Shown here one piece after another: positions 1-9,133 of a stretch of DNA of 58,643 nucleotides; the stretch's first letter is position 1, and each line of letters starts with the position of its first letter. The DNA comes from Candidatus Halocynthiibacter alkanivorans (GTDB lineage: Bacteria; Pseudomonadota; Alphaproteobacteria; Rhodobacterales; Rhodobacteraceae). Under the pieces are notes generated by a model. That model was not told the DNA's origin. It searched no databases and saw only the letters and a list, made by a program, of their open reading frames with translations. The stretch covers positions 1 to 58,643 of the forward strand of contig NZ_QOLB01000133.1 in the NCBI RefSeq assembly GCF_003333265.1, in the 5' to 3' direction. Position numbers and translations under genes: made by a program.

Positions 1-58
1 CATAGTGCATGAGCCCCCCCCCCCGGGGAGGGGGCTCATGCACTATGCCTTCAGGAAG
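1..58. repeat. Double-hairpin intergenic repeat, copy 1
   Basis: The window opens with a long inverted repeat: catagtgcatgagccccc (1-18) pairs with gggggctcatgcactatg. A second small hairpin, gccttc-ag-gaaggc, follows at about 47-60. Two further copies lie at 614-666 and 717-772. All three share the order GC-rich hairpin, a tatgc/ctatgc spacer, then a second hairpin with an AG loop. The left end may extend beyond the window. Confidence 0.7.
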
Positions 59-137
59 GCGCCCCAGCGCTCCTCCCCCACCATTGCCGGATGCATCCGC
101 TGATGGTTTACTGCTGTCAAAACCCGGAGAGCCGCCT

Positions 138-527
138 GTGAAGTTCAGACATTTCTTTCTCGCCACGCTCGTTTTGATCGCGGGTCTTTACGGCTGGTTT
201 TCCTGGGGCCAGACACTGTTCCGCCCCGCAGCCGGCGACAACGAAGCGGAGCTGATCGAATGGCTGGATTCTCGCGGATTTAAATGGATTGATTACGAAA
301 CCGGGTCTACCACCGTGAGAGGCCTTATCGATATGAACAACAACGTTGGCGTTGAAATAATCAAGCTTGGTGAACGAAAACGAAACGGGACGGTTCTCAC
401 CACAGTGGCGAGCAAGCGCACAAGCAGTGGCATCTGTGGTGACATCTATTCGATGATTTTCTGGCGCGTAGATCCGGACCAGACTATCGCGGAAATACAT
501 TACGACACTTATTGGTGTTTCGTCTGA
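138..527 (+). CDS. Small membrane-anchored protein of unknown function
   Basis: I do not recognise this 129-residue protein. From the GTG at 138 it begins with a short basic start, then one hydrophobic segment (about residues 5-22, FFLATLVLIAGLYGWF) that looks like a signal anchor, followed by a soluble region of about 105 residues ending in YDTYWCFV. An ATG-like start further upstream would add a proline-rich leader lying inside the hairpin repeat, which is implausible. A purine-rich cggagag sits 8-14 bases before the GTG. The soluble part has two cysteines, one near the middle (GICGD) and one at the C-terminus, which could form a periplasmic disulfide. It stands alone between repeat copies, so context says nothing about its role. 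Confidence 0.6.
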   Translation: MKFRHFFLATLVLIAGLYGWFSWGQTLFRPAAGDNEAELIEWLDSRGFKWIDYETGSTTVRGLIDMNNNVGVEIIKLGERKRNGTVLTTVASKRTSSGICGDIYSMIFWRVDPDQTIAEIHYDTYWCFV

Positions 528-613
528 AACGGGCAGATCCGCACGTAAGCGCCACCTCCATCGCAAACACGCGCCATTGCGATCACCACGCACTTGCGCG
601 GCAGAGCCGCGCA

Positions 614-666
614 GCATCCCCATCCCCCCCAGGGGGGATGCTTTTATGCCATGCTGTCAGGACGGC
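614..666. repeat. Double-hairpin intergenic repeat, copy 2
   Basis: gcatcccc pairs with ggggatgc in the first hairpin. The spacer ttttatgccat follows, then gctgtc-ag-gacggc as the second hairpin. The second stem differs from copy 1 on both arms (gccttc/gaaggc against gctgtc/gacggc), so pairing is kept. Confidence 0.65.
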
Positions 667-716
667 ACCACCGAACACCATTTCAGAACCACTGCACTTG
701 CACATCTCTGATGTGC

Positions 717-772
717 AGCCCCCTCCCTCCCCCCATGGGGAGCGGGCTTATGCGCTATGCTGTCAGGACAGT
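717..772. repeat. Double-hairpin intergenic repeat, copy 3
   Basis: The first hairpin centres on ctcccc-ccat-ggggag. The spacer cttatgcgctatg follows, then ctgtc-ag-gacag. A separate small hairpin, gcacat-ctctg-atgtgc, lies just upstream at about 700-716. From 773 to 1012 I see no gene, only GC-rich sequence before the end of ribE. Confidence 0.65.
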
Positions 773-1012
773 TGATAATATACGAACAATCCGCACGCTC
801 GCTTACGGTAACGTCAAAGCGTCAGTCTAAACCGCCGGCAAACCGACGTTCCCCCGGCGTTCCCGGTTTTGCACAACCCGGGCCCCCGATTGTGCAATTT
901 TCACATAAGTGCGCCGCCCTTCCGCCGGGGTGAGCACAGCGGGCGGGGTCTTCATATCTGAACCGCGGCAAGGCGCGCCAAAAACAAGCGCCCGCCCGGT
1001 TAACAATCGGGT

Positions 1013-1609
1013 TTACTGATACTCGGCCAGACGCGCCACATAGCGCGCCAGCGTATCGATCTCCAGATTGATCCGGTCGCCAACAGTGGCATCGCCCCAG
1101 GTGGTCACCTCTTTGGTGTGCGGGATGACATTGATGCCAAAGCGATTGCCCTCAACCTCATTCACCGTCAGCGAGGTGCCATTCAGCGTCACCGAGCCCT
1201 TGGACGCGACAAATTTGGCAAGCTCTTCAGGGGCTTCAAACAGCATCCGCGTGCTGTCGCCCTCGTCATGCAGCTCGACCAGATGGGCCAAACCATCGAC
1301 ATGCCCCGAAACAATATGACCGCCGAGTTCATCGCCAACCTTCAGCGCACGCTCCAGATTGATGCCCTTGCCGACCGCCCAGTCGCCAAGATTTGTCCTC
1401 GACACGGACTCAGCGGATATCTCAACGTCGAACCAATTGGCCGGCGTATCGCCCAGCGCGATCACCGTCAGACAGACGCCGTTACAGGCGATCGAGGCGC
1501 CCAGGTCGATACCATTGATATCATACACAGTTTCGATGCGCGCCCGCAGATCTCCGCGCTGTTCCAACTCGGTGATCCGGCCAATATCGCTGATGATACC
1601 TGTGAACAT
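1013..1609 (-). CDS. ribE: Riboflavin synthase, alpha chain
   Basis: Riboflavin synthase dismutates two molecules of 6,7-dimethyl-8-ribityllumazine to riboflavin and a pyrimidine that is recycled. The 198-residue protein starts MFTGII, the hallmark N-terminus of the family, and contains two tandem lumazine-binding barrels (about 1-95 and 96-190). The second opens with GGHIVSGHVDG, and both halves carry SVSRTNLG / SLTVNEV type motifs. The ATG at 1609 was chosen over an upstream start because it gives the family N-terminus and is preceded by aaggaag. It is transcribed away from the capsule genes, and its pathway partner ribD lies about 5 kb away on the same strand. I saw no FMN riboswitch in the 238 bp upstream. 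Confidence 0.95.
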   Translation of the reverse strand: MFTGIISDIGRITELEQRGDLRARIETVYDINGIDLGASIACNGVCLTVIALGDTPANWFDVEISAESVSRTNLGDWAVGKGINLERALKVGDELGGHIVSGHVDGLAHLVELHDEGDSTRMLFEAPEELAKFVASKGSVTLNGTSLTVNEVEGNRFGINVIPHTKEVTTWGDATVGDRINLEIDTLARYVARLAEYQ

Positions 1610-1847
1610 GGGGCTTCCTTTTCTTACAACCGCCTCTGGCGTAACGCGCAATCCCGGCACTGACAAGCCCCGCTCCCACAACGCTTCCACAGCACCCCGC
1701 GGCAGGCGCCGCCGGCGGCAGGTCAAATATTAACGCCCCTGTGCCAGGTTGAAGGCTGGACGCCACAGAAACGCCGCGCTTTATGGTTAATGACAAATTG
1801 CGGCCACCTGGTTAGACAGAGACAAGAGCAAAGAGATACAGGCACAA

Positions 1848-3140
1848 ATGACGCAACACACTGAAGCAAAGAAGAAATTCCTGTTTCTTCAGGGACCGCA
1901 TGGTCCTTTCTTCAACCGGCTGGGCCGGATGTTGCGCATGGCAGGTGCGGACACGTACCGCGTCGGCTTTAACGCCGGGGATCAATTTTTCTGGTCGGAT
2001 GCAAAGACTTACATGGCTTTCACCGACACCCCGGAGGCGTGGCCCGGCTATTTTTCCGACCTGATTGCGCGCCTGGGCATCACCGATATCGTGCTTTATG
2101 GCGACACCAGGCCCATTCACGCTGAGGCTGTGAAAACGGCGCAGAAAAATGGCCTGCAAGTACATGTTTTTGAAGAAGGATATCTGCGCCCCTACTGGGT
2201 CACCTATGAGCGCGGCGGCACCAATGGCCATTCCCGCCTGATGGGTCTGAGCGTGGAAAACATGCGCGAAGCGCTGGCCGGATCGGATCACGACAGGACC
2301 GAAGCGCCCGACCATTGGGGCGACATGCGCCAGCACGTGTATTACGGCGCGCTTTACCACTGGTTCGTTATGTTCAGAAATCAGCAATACAGCCAGTTCA
2401 GACGCCACCGGGATTTGCCGGTTTCGCGCGAGTTTCAACTGTATTTCAAACGCTTGCTCTTGATGCCGCTGCATTGGGCGGACCGGACCCGGGCCACCGC
2501 ACGCATCCGTAACGGCGGCTACCCGTACCACCTGGCTTTGCTGCAACTGGAGCATGATTCCAGCTTTGTGATGCACAGTCCTTTTGCCGAAATGAGCGAA
2601 TTTCTCAATCTGGTGATCGAAGGCTTTGCCAGTTCCGCTCCGCGTCATCACCACCTGGTGTTCAAGGCCCACCCGCTGGAAACCGGGCGGCGCAACCTGC
2701 GCGGTGAAATACTTGAAATCGCAACAAAATACGGTGTGTCTGACCGGGTCCACCATGTGCGCGGCGGCAAACTGGCGGCATTGCTGGACCATGCGCGCTC
2801 GGCCGTCACGGTGAATTCCACCGCCGGACAGCAGGTGCTCTGGCGTGGCCTTCCACTCAAGGTTTTTGGCGAAGCTGTTTATGACAAACCCGAATTTGTC
2901 TCGACCCAGCCGATCACAGAGTTTTTCAAATCCCCCCACCGCCCCACAGCCGGCGCCTACGGGGAATTTCGTCAGTATCTGCTGGAAACGTCGCAAATCG
3001 CCGGCGGGTTTTATTCTCTGCGCGGGCGGCGCCAACTGCTGCGCCTGGTGGTCGATCTGATGTTGGCAGCCGATGATCCCTATGATGCTCTCCTTGCCGG
3101 AACCGCAGCACCCCGTCAGGCGCTGCGTGTGGTGAGCTAG
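1848..3140 (+). CDS. kpsS: KpsS-like capsular polysaccharide Kdo transferase
   Basis: KpsS adds the first beta-Kdo residue to the phosphatidylglycerol acceptor on which ABC-exported capsules are built, and it acts on the cytoplasmic face of the inner membrane. The 430-residue protein has the family's N-terminal FLFLQGPHGPFF, then NAGDQFFW, the middle EEGYLRPYWVT, the conserved HPLETG, and a C-terminal NSTAGQQ. No membrane segment is evident. It is followed after 172 bp by an outer-membrane export lipoprotein and then kpsC, so the three form a partial capsule assembly and export block. The ABC exporter genes kpsM and kpsT are not in the window. Family assignment is firm; the exact linkage made is inferred. 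Confidence 0.88.
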   Translation: MTQHTEAKKKFLFLQGPHGPFFNRLGRMLRMAGADTYRVGFNAGDQFFWSDAKTYMAFTDTPEAWPGYFSDLIARLGITDIVLYGDTRPIHAEAVKTAQKNGLQVHVFEEGYLRPYWVTYERGGTNGHSRLMGLSVENMREALAGSDHDRTEAPDHWGDMRQHVYYGALYHWFVMFRNQQYSQFRRHRDLPVSREFQLYFKRLLLMPLHWADRTRATARIRNGGYPYHLALLQLEHDSSFVMHSPFAEMSEFLNLVIEGFASSAPRHHHLVFKAHPLETGRRNLRGEILEIATKYGVSDRVHHVRGGKLAALLDHARSAVTVNSTAGQQVLWRGLPLKVFGEAVYDKPEFVSTQPITEFFKSPHRPTAGAYGEFRQYLLETSQIAGGFYSLRGRRQLLRLVVDLMLAADDPYDALLAGTAAPRQALRVVS

Positions 3141-3312
3141 GCTAATCACAATATCCAGGGGGCATCTGCTATTCCAATTCTATCCCCAGGCATCGCGCGC
3201 CCCTGGTGCAACACATCCCGCAGCAAAGATCGCAGCACTGGATTTTGCCTCAACTTTACCGTACCTTAAGAAAAAAAGACTGAGGCAGACTTCAGGTTCA
3301 GGAGACCAGGCA

Positions 3313-4443
3313 GTGAAAATCAAGACATCACGCGGAGCGAGGCTCGCGGCGGCTCTGGTGCTGAGCGCCATTGTTTCAGCCTGTGCTTTGCCACGATCCG
3401 GACCCAATAAACGTGAAATTTTTGCCGGTTCCGTGCAGCGCGACGGGGATGCATTTGTGATTGCCGTGAACGACAGGGTGACCCGGGCGACCGCTGTGGT
3501 GCCGTCCCTGGGCTTTTCAGAGGCCTTCCAGCGCGCCGGAAAGGTTGGCTCAGATACCATCCGCCCTGGCGATACGCTCGGGCTGACCATCTGGGAAAAC
3601 GTCGATGATGGCCTGTTGACGGTCCAGGGCGCTGCCGCGACTTTGGAAGAGGTCCAAGTCGATGATTCCGGTTTTATATTCGTACCTTACGCCGGCCGGA
3701 TCAAAGCGTCCGGCAACTCTCCTGAGGCCATCCGCCGCCTGATCACCCAAAAGCTGGACACCCAGACGCCTGATCCTCAGGTGCTGGTGCGCCGGCTTGC
3801 CGGGGACGGATCCACCGTATCAATTACGGGTGCGGTAAATGGCCAGGGCGTTTACGCCATTGAACGGCCAACGAGGACTTTGACAGCCATGCTTGCGCGC
3901 GCCGGCGGTGTTGCCATCGAACCTGGTATTGCACAAATCACCGTGATGCGCGGCAGCCAGAAAGACACCATCTGGTTCGAAGATCTCTATGAAAATCCAC
4001 GCTTTGACATCGCGCTGCGCGGCGGCGACCGTATTCTGGTGGAAGAGGACAGCCGGGCGTTTACTGCCCTTGGCGCCACCGGATCGCAACAGCGTATGTC
4101 GTTTGACAGCCAGACTCTTTCCGCGATTGAGGCCATTGCTCAGGTTGGCGGTCTGAACACCAATCTGGCGGATCCCACCGGGGTGTTTGTCTTCCGCAAT
4201 GAATCCGCGGAAATCTCCAACCAGGTTCTGGCGCGCGAAGATCTGACCGGTGATCAACGCATGATTTATGTGCTGGATCTGACTGAGCCGAACGGCATCT
4301 TTATTGCCCGGGATTTTGTGATCCGGGACGGCGACACGGTTTACGTCACCGAAGCGCCATTCTCGCAATGGTCCAAGACACTTAACGCAGTCACTGGCAC
4401 GTTGGCCACTGCTGACTCGATCAATTCCCTCGCCGGTGGCTGA
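3313..4443 (+). CDS. Polysaccharide export outer-membrane lipoprotein (Wza/KpsD type)
   Basis: This is the likely outer-membrane channel for capsule export. The GTG start at 3313 is preceded by aggaga with about 8 bases of spacing. The 376-residue product has a basic N-terminus, a hydrophobic stretch and the lipobox VSAC at residues 21-24, so it should be a lipoprotein. A poly-export domain covers about residues 70-170 (GDTLGLTIWE, FIFVPYAGRIKASG) and is followed by two SLBB-like segments (STVSITGAVNGQGVY and the region near AIEAIAQVGGLN). The C-terminus ends near residue 376 with an amphipathic stretch. It lies 9 bp before kpsC and is probably co-transcribed with it. Confidence 0.87.
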   Translation: MKIKTSRGARLAAALVLSAIVSACALPRSGPNKREIFAGSVQRDGDAFVIAVNDRVTRATAVVPSLGFSEAFQRAGKVGSDTIRPGDTLGLTIWENVDDGLLTVQGAAATLEEVQVDDSGFIFVPYAGRIKASGNSPEAIRRLITQKLDTQTPDPQVLVRRLAGDGSTVSITGAVNGQGVYAIERPTRTLTAMLARAGGVAIEPGIAQITVMRGSQKDTIWFEDLYENPRFDIALRGGDRILVEEDSRAFTALGATGSQQRMSFDSQTLSAIEAIAQVGGLNTNLADPTGVFVFRNESAEISNQVLAREDLTGDQRMIYVLDLTEPNGIFIARDFVIRDGDTVYVTEAPFSQWSKTLNAVTGTLATADSINSLAGG

Positions 4444-4452
4444 CCCGGTCCG

Positions 4453-6519
4453 ATGAAACATACTGCAAATACCAATGCCGCCGGAGAAGATGCCCTTCCC
4501 CGGCGGCTTTACGTTTATAACGGCGGGTTTCTGACCCAGGGACGCATCCGCCGGATCCTGAAGCTCGCAGGCTGGGAGATCCGGCTCGGCGCGCCCTCGG
4601 AACCGGACACCAGGCCGGGCATCGGCCGGGACACGGGCTGGGTCGGGATCTGGGGCAAGTCGCCCACCTCCCACCGGGGTGAATCTGTAGCCCGAAAACG
4701 TGAAGCCCCGGTATTGCGGGTCGAAGACGCCTTTCTGCGCTCGGTTCACACCGGGCGGGAGGGCGATGCGCCACTGGGTCTGTTGCTGGACCAGAGCGGG
4801 GTGCATTTTGACAGCAGTTGCGCCTCGGACCTTGAACAGATCCTGGCGACACATGCGCTGGATGACACCGCGCTGTTGGATCGGGCTCGAAATGCCGCCG
4901 ATCACATGCGGTTGTCGCAATTGTCCAAATATAATGCCTTTAATCCACAAACCCCCTGCCCGGATGCCCCATATGTGCTGGTAATAGATCAGACCCGCGG
5001 CGATGCATCGATCCGGTTTAGCGGGGCGGATGAGATGCGGTTTCGTGAAATGCTGGTGGTGGCGCAGCTGGAACACCCCGGCGCAAAGATCCTGATCAAG
5101 ACCCACCCCGAGACTGTGGCCGGGCACCGTCAGGGCCATTTCACCGCGAAGGATGAAAGCGACCGCATCCACCTGGTCACCGAAGCGCTCAGCCCCTGGG
5201 CTCTGCTGGAAGGCGCCATCGCGGTCTACACCGTCAGCTCGCAACTTGGCTTTGAGGCAATCTACGCCGGTCACCGCCCTCGGGTATTCGGGCAACCGTT
5301 TTATGCCAGCTGGGGGCTGACCCAGGATGAATACCCGGTGGCCAGGCGCCGTCGCAAGCTGACCCGGGCACAGCTGTTTGCCGGTGCGATGATCCTGTAC
5401 CCGACCTGGTATGATCCCTGCCGCGACCAGATCTGTTCGCTGGAAACAGTGATGGCGCAGCTGGAGACAGACGCGGCGACCTGGCGCCAGGATCAGCACG
5501 GTTATGTCGCCTCCGGCATGCGGCTGTGGAAACGACCGGCGCTGCAGGGTTTTTTCGGCCAGAGCAAGCGGCTGCGATTTGAGAACAAGGCACCCCAGGC
5601 CAACCGCCTGGCGCAGCGCCTGACGCGGCCGCATATGAGCTGGGGCGGCAAATCCGGGGGGGCTGACATTACCATCTCGGTTGAGGACGGATTTCTGCGC
5701 TCTCGCGGGCTTGGTGCGGCGCTGACACCGCCGCTGTCACTGGTGGCAGACGATCTCGGCATCTATTATGACCCGACACGGCCCTCCAGGCTGGAACAGC
5801 TGATCACCGCGCGCAGCCCGCTGCCCGCCCATGCGCGCGCGCGGGTGGAACGTCTTATTTCCGGGCTGATCCGCGCCGGAATTTCGAAATATAATCTGGG
5901 TCGTCCGGGGCCGTCTTTGCCCGAGGGCCACCGCATTCTGGTACCAGGCCAGGTTGAAGACGATGCGTCCATCCTGAAAGGTTGCAGCGATGTGGCCAGC
6001 AATCTCGGGCTGCTGCAAGCGACACGTGCCGCCAACCCGCAGGCGATCATCCTGTTCAAGCCCCACCCCGACGTGGAAGCGGGCTTGCGCGCCGGTGCTG
6101 TGGACAGGAGTGAAGCACTGCAACACGCCGATGCGGTGATTGAGGACACTGACCCGGTGGCGCTGATAGATCTTTGTGACGAGGTCTGGACCCTGACTTC
6201 ACTGCTGGGCTTTGAGGCGTTGTTGCGTGGCAAACCTGTGACCTGCCTCGGGGCGCCGTTTTATGCCGGCTGGGGGCTGACACAGGATCTCGGCAAGACC
6301 CCGGCAAGACGCGCTGCCCGCCCGACGCTGGCGGCGCTGACCCATGCCACACTTATTGATTATCCACGCTATTTCGACCCGGTCTCGCGCAGATTATGCC
6401 CGGTCGAAGTGGTGGTGCAACGGCTGGAACATGGCGATACCGGCGGCGCCAGCCTGGTCAACCGCCTGCTGTCAAAGACCCAGGGCGCGCTGACGAGTTA
6501 TTCCTGGATCTGGCGCTGA
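4453..6519 (+). CDS. kpsC: KpsC capsular polysaccharide beta-Kdo transferase, two modules
   Basis: KpsC extends the Kdo linker of capsular polysaccharides. The 688-residue protein consists of two homologous modules, about 15-340 and 355-688. Each carries the paired motifs VEDAFLRS / VEDGFLRS, a GLLLDQSGVHFD / SLVADDLGIYYD segment, FKPHPD or KTHPE, and a closing GAPFYAGWGLTQD or GQPFYASWGLTQD. Such duplication is normal for KpsC: in characterised enzymes the modules make alternating Kdo linkages. There is no signal peptide. The 3' end overlaps the convergent ribD gene by 22 bp, leaving no room for an intergenic terminator. Confidence 0.9.
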   Translation: MKHTANTNAAGEDALPRRLYVYNGGFLTQGRIRRILKLAGWEIRLGAPSEPDTRPGIGRDTGWVGIWGKSPTSHRGESVARKREAPVLRVEDAFLRSVHTGREGDAPLGLLLDQSGVHFDSSCASDLEQILATHALDDTALLDRARNAADHMRLSQLSKYNAFNPQTPCPDAPYVLVIDQTRGDASIRFSGADEMRFREMLVVAQLEHPGAKILIKTHPETVAGHRQGHFTAKDESDRIHLVTEALSPWALLEGAIAVYTVSSQLGFEAIYAGHRPRVFGQPFYASWGLTQDEYPVARRRRKLTRAQLFAGAMILYPTWYDPCRDQICSLETVMAQLETDAATWRQDQHGYVASGMRLWKRPALQGFFGQSKRLRFENKAPQANRLAQRLTRPHMSWGGKSGGADITISVEDGFLRSRGLGAALTPPLSLVADDLGIYYDPTRPSRLEQLITARSPLPAHARARVERLISGLIRAGISKYNLGRPGPSLPEGHRILVPGQVEDDASILKGCSDVASNLGLLQATRAANPQAIILFKPHPDVEAGLRAGAVDRSEALQHADAVIEDTDPVALIDLCDEVWTLTSLLGFEALLRGKPVTCLGAPFYAGWGLTQDLGKTPARRAARPTLAALTHATLIDYPRYFDPVSRRLCPVEVVVQRLEHGDTGGASLVNRLLSKTQGALTSYSWIWR

Positions 6520-7613
6520 TCTGCGCGTTTCCAGTGGTGCAGCACATCCTCTCCCACCGCGCGGCAGGACTGCAGCTTGTAGCGGGACGCCTCGGACAGG
6601 TGGTTCAGGCCCAGACCGCCAAGCGCCGGACGCCCCTCGGCCCCCAGGGCCAGACCGGCCGAGAACCAGATAAGTTCATCGACCAGATCCGCCTTCAGCA
6701 GCGCCGCAGCGAGCGCGCCGCCGCCCTCGCAGAACACCCGGGTCAGCCCGGCGCGACCCAGCGCCTGCAACGCCGCCGCCGGATCCAGCTGGCTACTGGC
6801 GTCCAGCGCGCTTTCAATCAGGACCACACCAGTGTGCTGCCAGGTCCGCAGGAGATCCGCCGCCACATCCGGCCCGTGGCAGATCCAGACCGGCACCTCA
6901 CGCGCACCGAGCGCCAGATTGCCGTCCAGCGGCATGTTCAGACCGCGTGACCACACGAGGCGCAGCGGTTGATGCTCAACACCCAGCCCACGCACAGTCA
7001 GTGTCGGATTGTCGGCGCGCGCGGTGCCACCGCCGACCAGGACCGCATCATGGCGCGCGCGCATCGCATGCACCAGACGGCGCGCCGGCGGACCGGTGAT
7101 CCACTGACTTTCGCCGCTGGCGGTGGCAATGCGCCCGTCCAGCGAAGACGCCATCTTCAGCGTCACCATCGGCCGGCCCAGTGTCACGCGGTTCAAAAAA
7201 CCGACCTGAGCGGCCCGCGCCTCTGCTTCACAGATCCCGGTTTCGACTTTGATCCCCGCCGCTTGCAGTGCCGCGATGCCGCGCCCGTTCACGCGCGGGT
7301 CCGGGTCGCCAAGCGCGACCACCACCCGCGCCACACCGGCTGCGATCAACCCGTCGGCACAGGGCGGCGTTTTGCCATGATGGGAACAGGGCTCCAGCGT
7401 GACATAGGCAGTCGCCCCGCGCGCCGCAGCACCGGCCTGGGCCAATGCGACGGTTTCCGCATGAGGCCGCCCGCCTGGCTGGGTAAATCCGCGCCCGACG
7501 ATCTGAGTGCCATTCACGATCACACATCCAACCGCAGGGTTGGGCCAGACACGCCCGAGGCCCCGCTCTGCCAGGGACAGAGCGTGCCGCATGTGCCGGA
7601 TATCATCAGTCAT
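6498..7613 (-). CDS. ribD: Bifunctional riboflavin deaminase/reductase RibD
   Basis: RibD performs the second and third steps of riboflavin synthesis: deamination of the pyrimidine ring and NADPH-dependent reduction of the ribose side chain. In this 371-residue protein the N-terminal deaminase domain (about 1-145) shows the zinc site HAET and PCSHHGKTPPC. The C-terminal reductase domain (about 150-365) has RPMVTLKMASSLDGRIA, the RHDAVLVGGGTARADNPTLTVR region and a late FCEGGGALAAALL. It starts 9 bp downstream of nrdR and is probably in one operon with it. The nrdR-ribD pairing is usual in alphaproteobacteria. Confidence 0.95.
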   Translation of the reverse strand: MTDDIRHMRHALSLAERGLGRVWPNPAVGCVIVNGTQIVGRGFTQPGGRPHAETVALAQAGAAARGATAYVTLEPCSHHGKTPPCADGLIAAGVARVVVALGDPDPRVNGRGIAALQAAGIKVETGICEAEARAAQVGFLNRVTLGRPMVTLKMASSLDGRIATASGESQWITGPPARRLVHAMRARHDAVLVGGGTARADNPTLTVRGLGVEHQPLRLVWSRGLNMPLDGNLALGAREVPVWICHGPDVAADLLRTWQHTGVVLIESALDASSQLDPAAALQALGRAGLTRVFCEGGGALAAALLKADLVDELIWFSAGLALGAEGRPALGGLGLNHLSEASRYKLQSCRAVGEDVLHHWKRADQRQIQE

Positions 7614-7622
7614 CTGAGGGGG

Positions 7623-8090
7623 TTACTCTTCGTGGGCTTCATTGGGGCGAAGTTCAGAGACGAACTTGTCAAAATCATCCGCCGCCTGGAAATTCTTGTA
7701 AACGCTGGCAAAGCGCACGTAGGCCACCGTGTCGATACGGGCCAGGCTTTCCATCACAATCTCGCCAATCGTGGTGGAGGGAATGTCGGTTTCGCCCATG
7801 CTTTCCAGGCGCCGCACGATGCCGGAAATCATCTGATCCAGACGGTCCTGTTCGATCGGGCGCTTCTGGGTGGCAATGCGGATTGAGCGTTCCAGCTTAT
7901 CGCGGCCGAAATCTTCGCGCCGCCCGTTGGACTTCACCACCACGAGATCGCGCAGTTGCACCCGTTCAAACGTGGTGAACCGTCCGCTGCAGGAAGAACA
8001 GAACCGGCGCCGGCGAATGGCCACGTGATCTTCTGCCGGACGGCTGTCTTTAACCTGAGTATCTGTATTTCCGCAAAACGGACAGCGCAT
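7623..8090 (-). CDS. nrdR: Transcriptional repressor NrdR
   Basis: NrdR represses ribonucleotide reductase genes in response to ATP/dATP. The 155-residue protein starts MRCPFCG; the upstream in-frame ATG was rejected because this start gives the invariant N-terminus and has aagggga before it. A zinc ribbon is formed by the CPFC and CSSC pairs. An ATP-cone domain follows ([20 protein letters not shown], about residues 48-130), and the protein ends with an acidic tail. Length is typical. It leads the nrdR-ribD operon. I found no convincing NrdR box in the bases upstream. Confidence 0.95.
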   Translation of the reverse strand: MRCPFCGNTDTQVKDSRPAEDHVAIRRRRFCSSCSGRFTTFERVQLRDLVVVKSNGRREDFGRDKLERSIRIATQKRPIEQDRLDQMISGIVRRLESMGETDIPSTTIGEIVMESLARIDTVAYVRFASVYKNFQAADDFDKFVSELRPNEAHEE

Positions 8091-8241
8091 GATGCGTCCC
8101 CTTATCCACTTTATCTCTGCCACCCCCAGGGGAATTACCCGGGTTATCCACAGGCACTATATGGCAGTGCCTGGGTTTTGGGTAGAGTCAAAAGAAAGCA
8201 CACCAGATAAAGGAAATTCCCGGTTTTAATTCTTTATAGAG

Positions 8242-9108
8242 GTGAATCGCAGCAAAATCGCAGGCGACACGCACAAGGCATTTGAAAATATGAGCACGCA
8301 TTCTTCTCCCCGGGAATTTATTCACGGCTTGCTGAGCGAAATCGGCAGCAATGCGGTGGCCAACACCACTGCGACACAACAGCGTAAACAGCGCAACCAA
8401 ACGCTGTTGAACGACGTAAAGGGTGCGCATGACAATCTGAACAACGTGCGCAACTCGCAGCTGCAGATCACCGAAAACACCCAGGCAGCGGCAGGCTTCA
8501 TGCAAGAGGTGTCCGACTTGCTCGGGGAGCTGAACAAAGGCACCGGCACCGGTCTTGAGCGCCTCGGCCAGATCAATGAGGAAACTGACGCGCTGCGGAT
8601 AACGTTTGAACAGGTCCGCGCATCCAGTGAAGCGATGGCTCAGGTGGCCCTCACTGCCAACCTGTTGTCGCTGAACGCTTCGGTTGAGGCTGCCCGCGCG
8701 GGGGAACACGGGCGCGGTTTTGCGATTGTGGCTCTGGAAATGCGCAGTCTTGCCAATAATTCGCGCGAACGTTCCCAGGAGATTTCCGACCAGATGGAAG
8801 CCCTGTCCGACCGGCTGAAACATATCACCCAGCTGTTGGACGCCAATGCCGGCTGGCTGCGTGACACTTCAGAACGCACTGGCACGGCCGTGCACCGCTC
8901 GGAAACTATTCAGGTCGAAATCGAAGACGTGGCACAGCGGGTGCATACCAACCGGCGCAGTGTGGCGGAAGGTGTTGATGCGCTGAACCACATGAGCATC
9001 GCGCTTGAGGAAAACCTGACCGCCATTGACCAGACCCTGGTCAACACCCAGCGAAATGTGGAGTTAAGCGAAAGCGGGCTTGCGGTACTGGCGCATCCGC
9101 GCCGCTGA
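8242..9108 (+). CDS. Soluble methyl-accepting-chemotaxis-type signalling protein
   Basis: The protein (288 residues from GTG at 8242) is almost entirely a predicted helical coiled coil with no membrane segment or recognisable sensor domain. The hairpin tip of an MCP signalling domain is clear at about 135-170: NLLSLNASVEAARAGEHGRG, then FAIVALEMRSLANN, where most family members have VADEVR. Such a tip normally contacts CheA and CheW. No che genes lie nearby, so the partner is unknown. An alternative ATG at 8290 would remove 16 residues. Ribosome-binding signals are weak for both starts. It may be a cytoplasmic receptor or a protein that has taken the fold for another role. Confidence 0.8.
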   Translation: MNRSKIAGDTHKAFENMSTHSSPREFIHGLLSEIGSNAVANTTATQQRKQRNQTLLNDVKGAHDNLNNVRNSQLQITENTQAAAGFMQEVSDLLGELNKGTGTGLERLGQINEETDALRITFEQVRASSEAMAQVALTANLLSLNASVEAARAGEHGRGFAIVALEMRSLANNSRERSQEISDQMEALSDRLKHITQLLDANAGWLRDTSERTGTAVHRSETIQVEIEDVAQRVHTNRRSVAEGVDALNHMSIALEENLTAIDQTLVNTQRNVELSESGLAVLAHPRR

Positions 9109-9133
9109 CCCGCCGCGGATAAATGCCCCTTCG

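Noticed and set aside
1610-1847. FMN riboswitch upstream of ribE
   Set aside because: No sequence resembling the conserved RFN core was seen; ribE has an ordinary ribosome-binding site.
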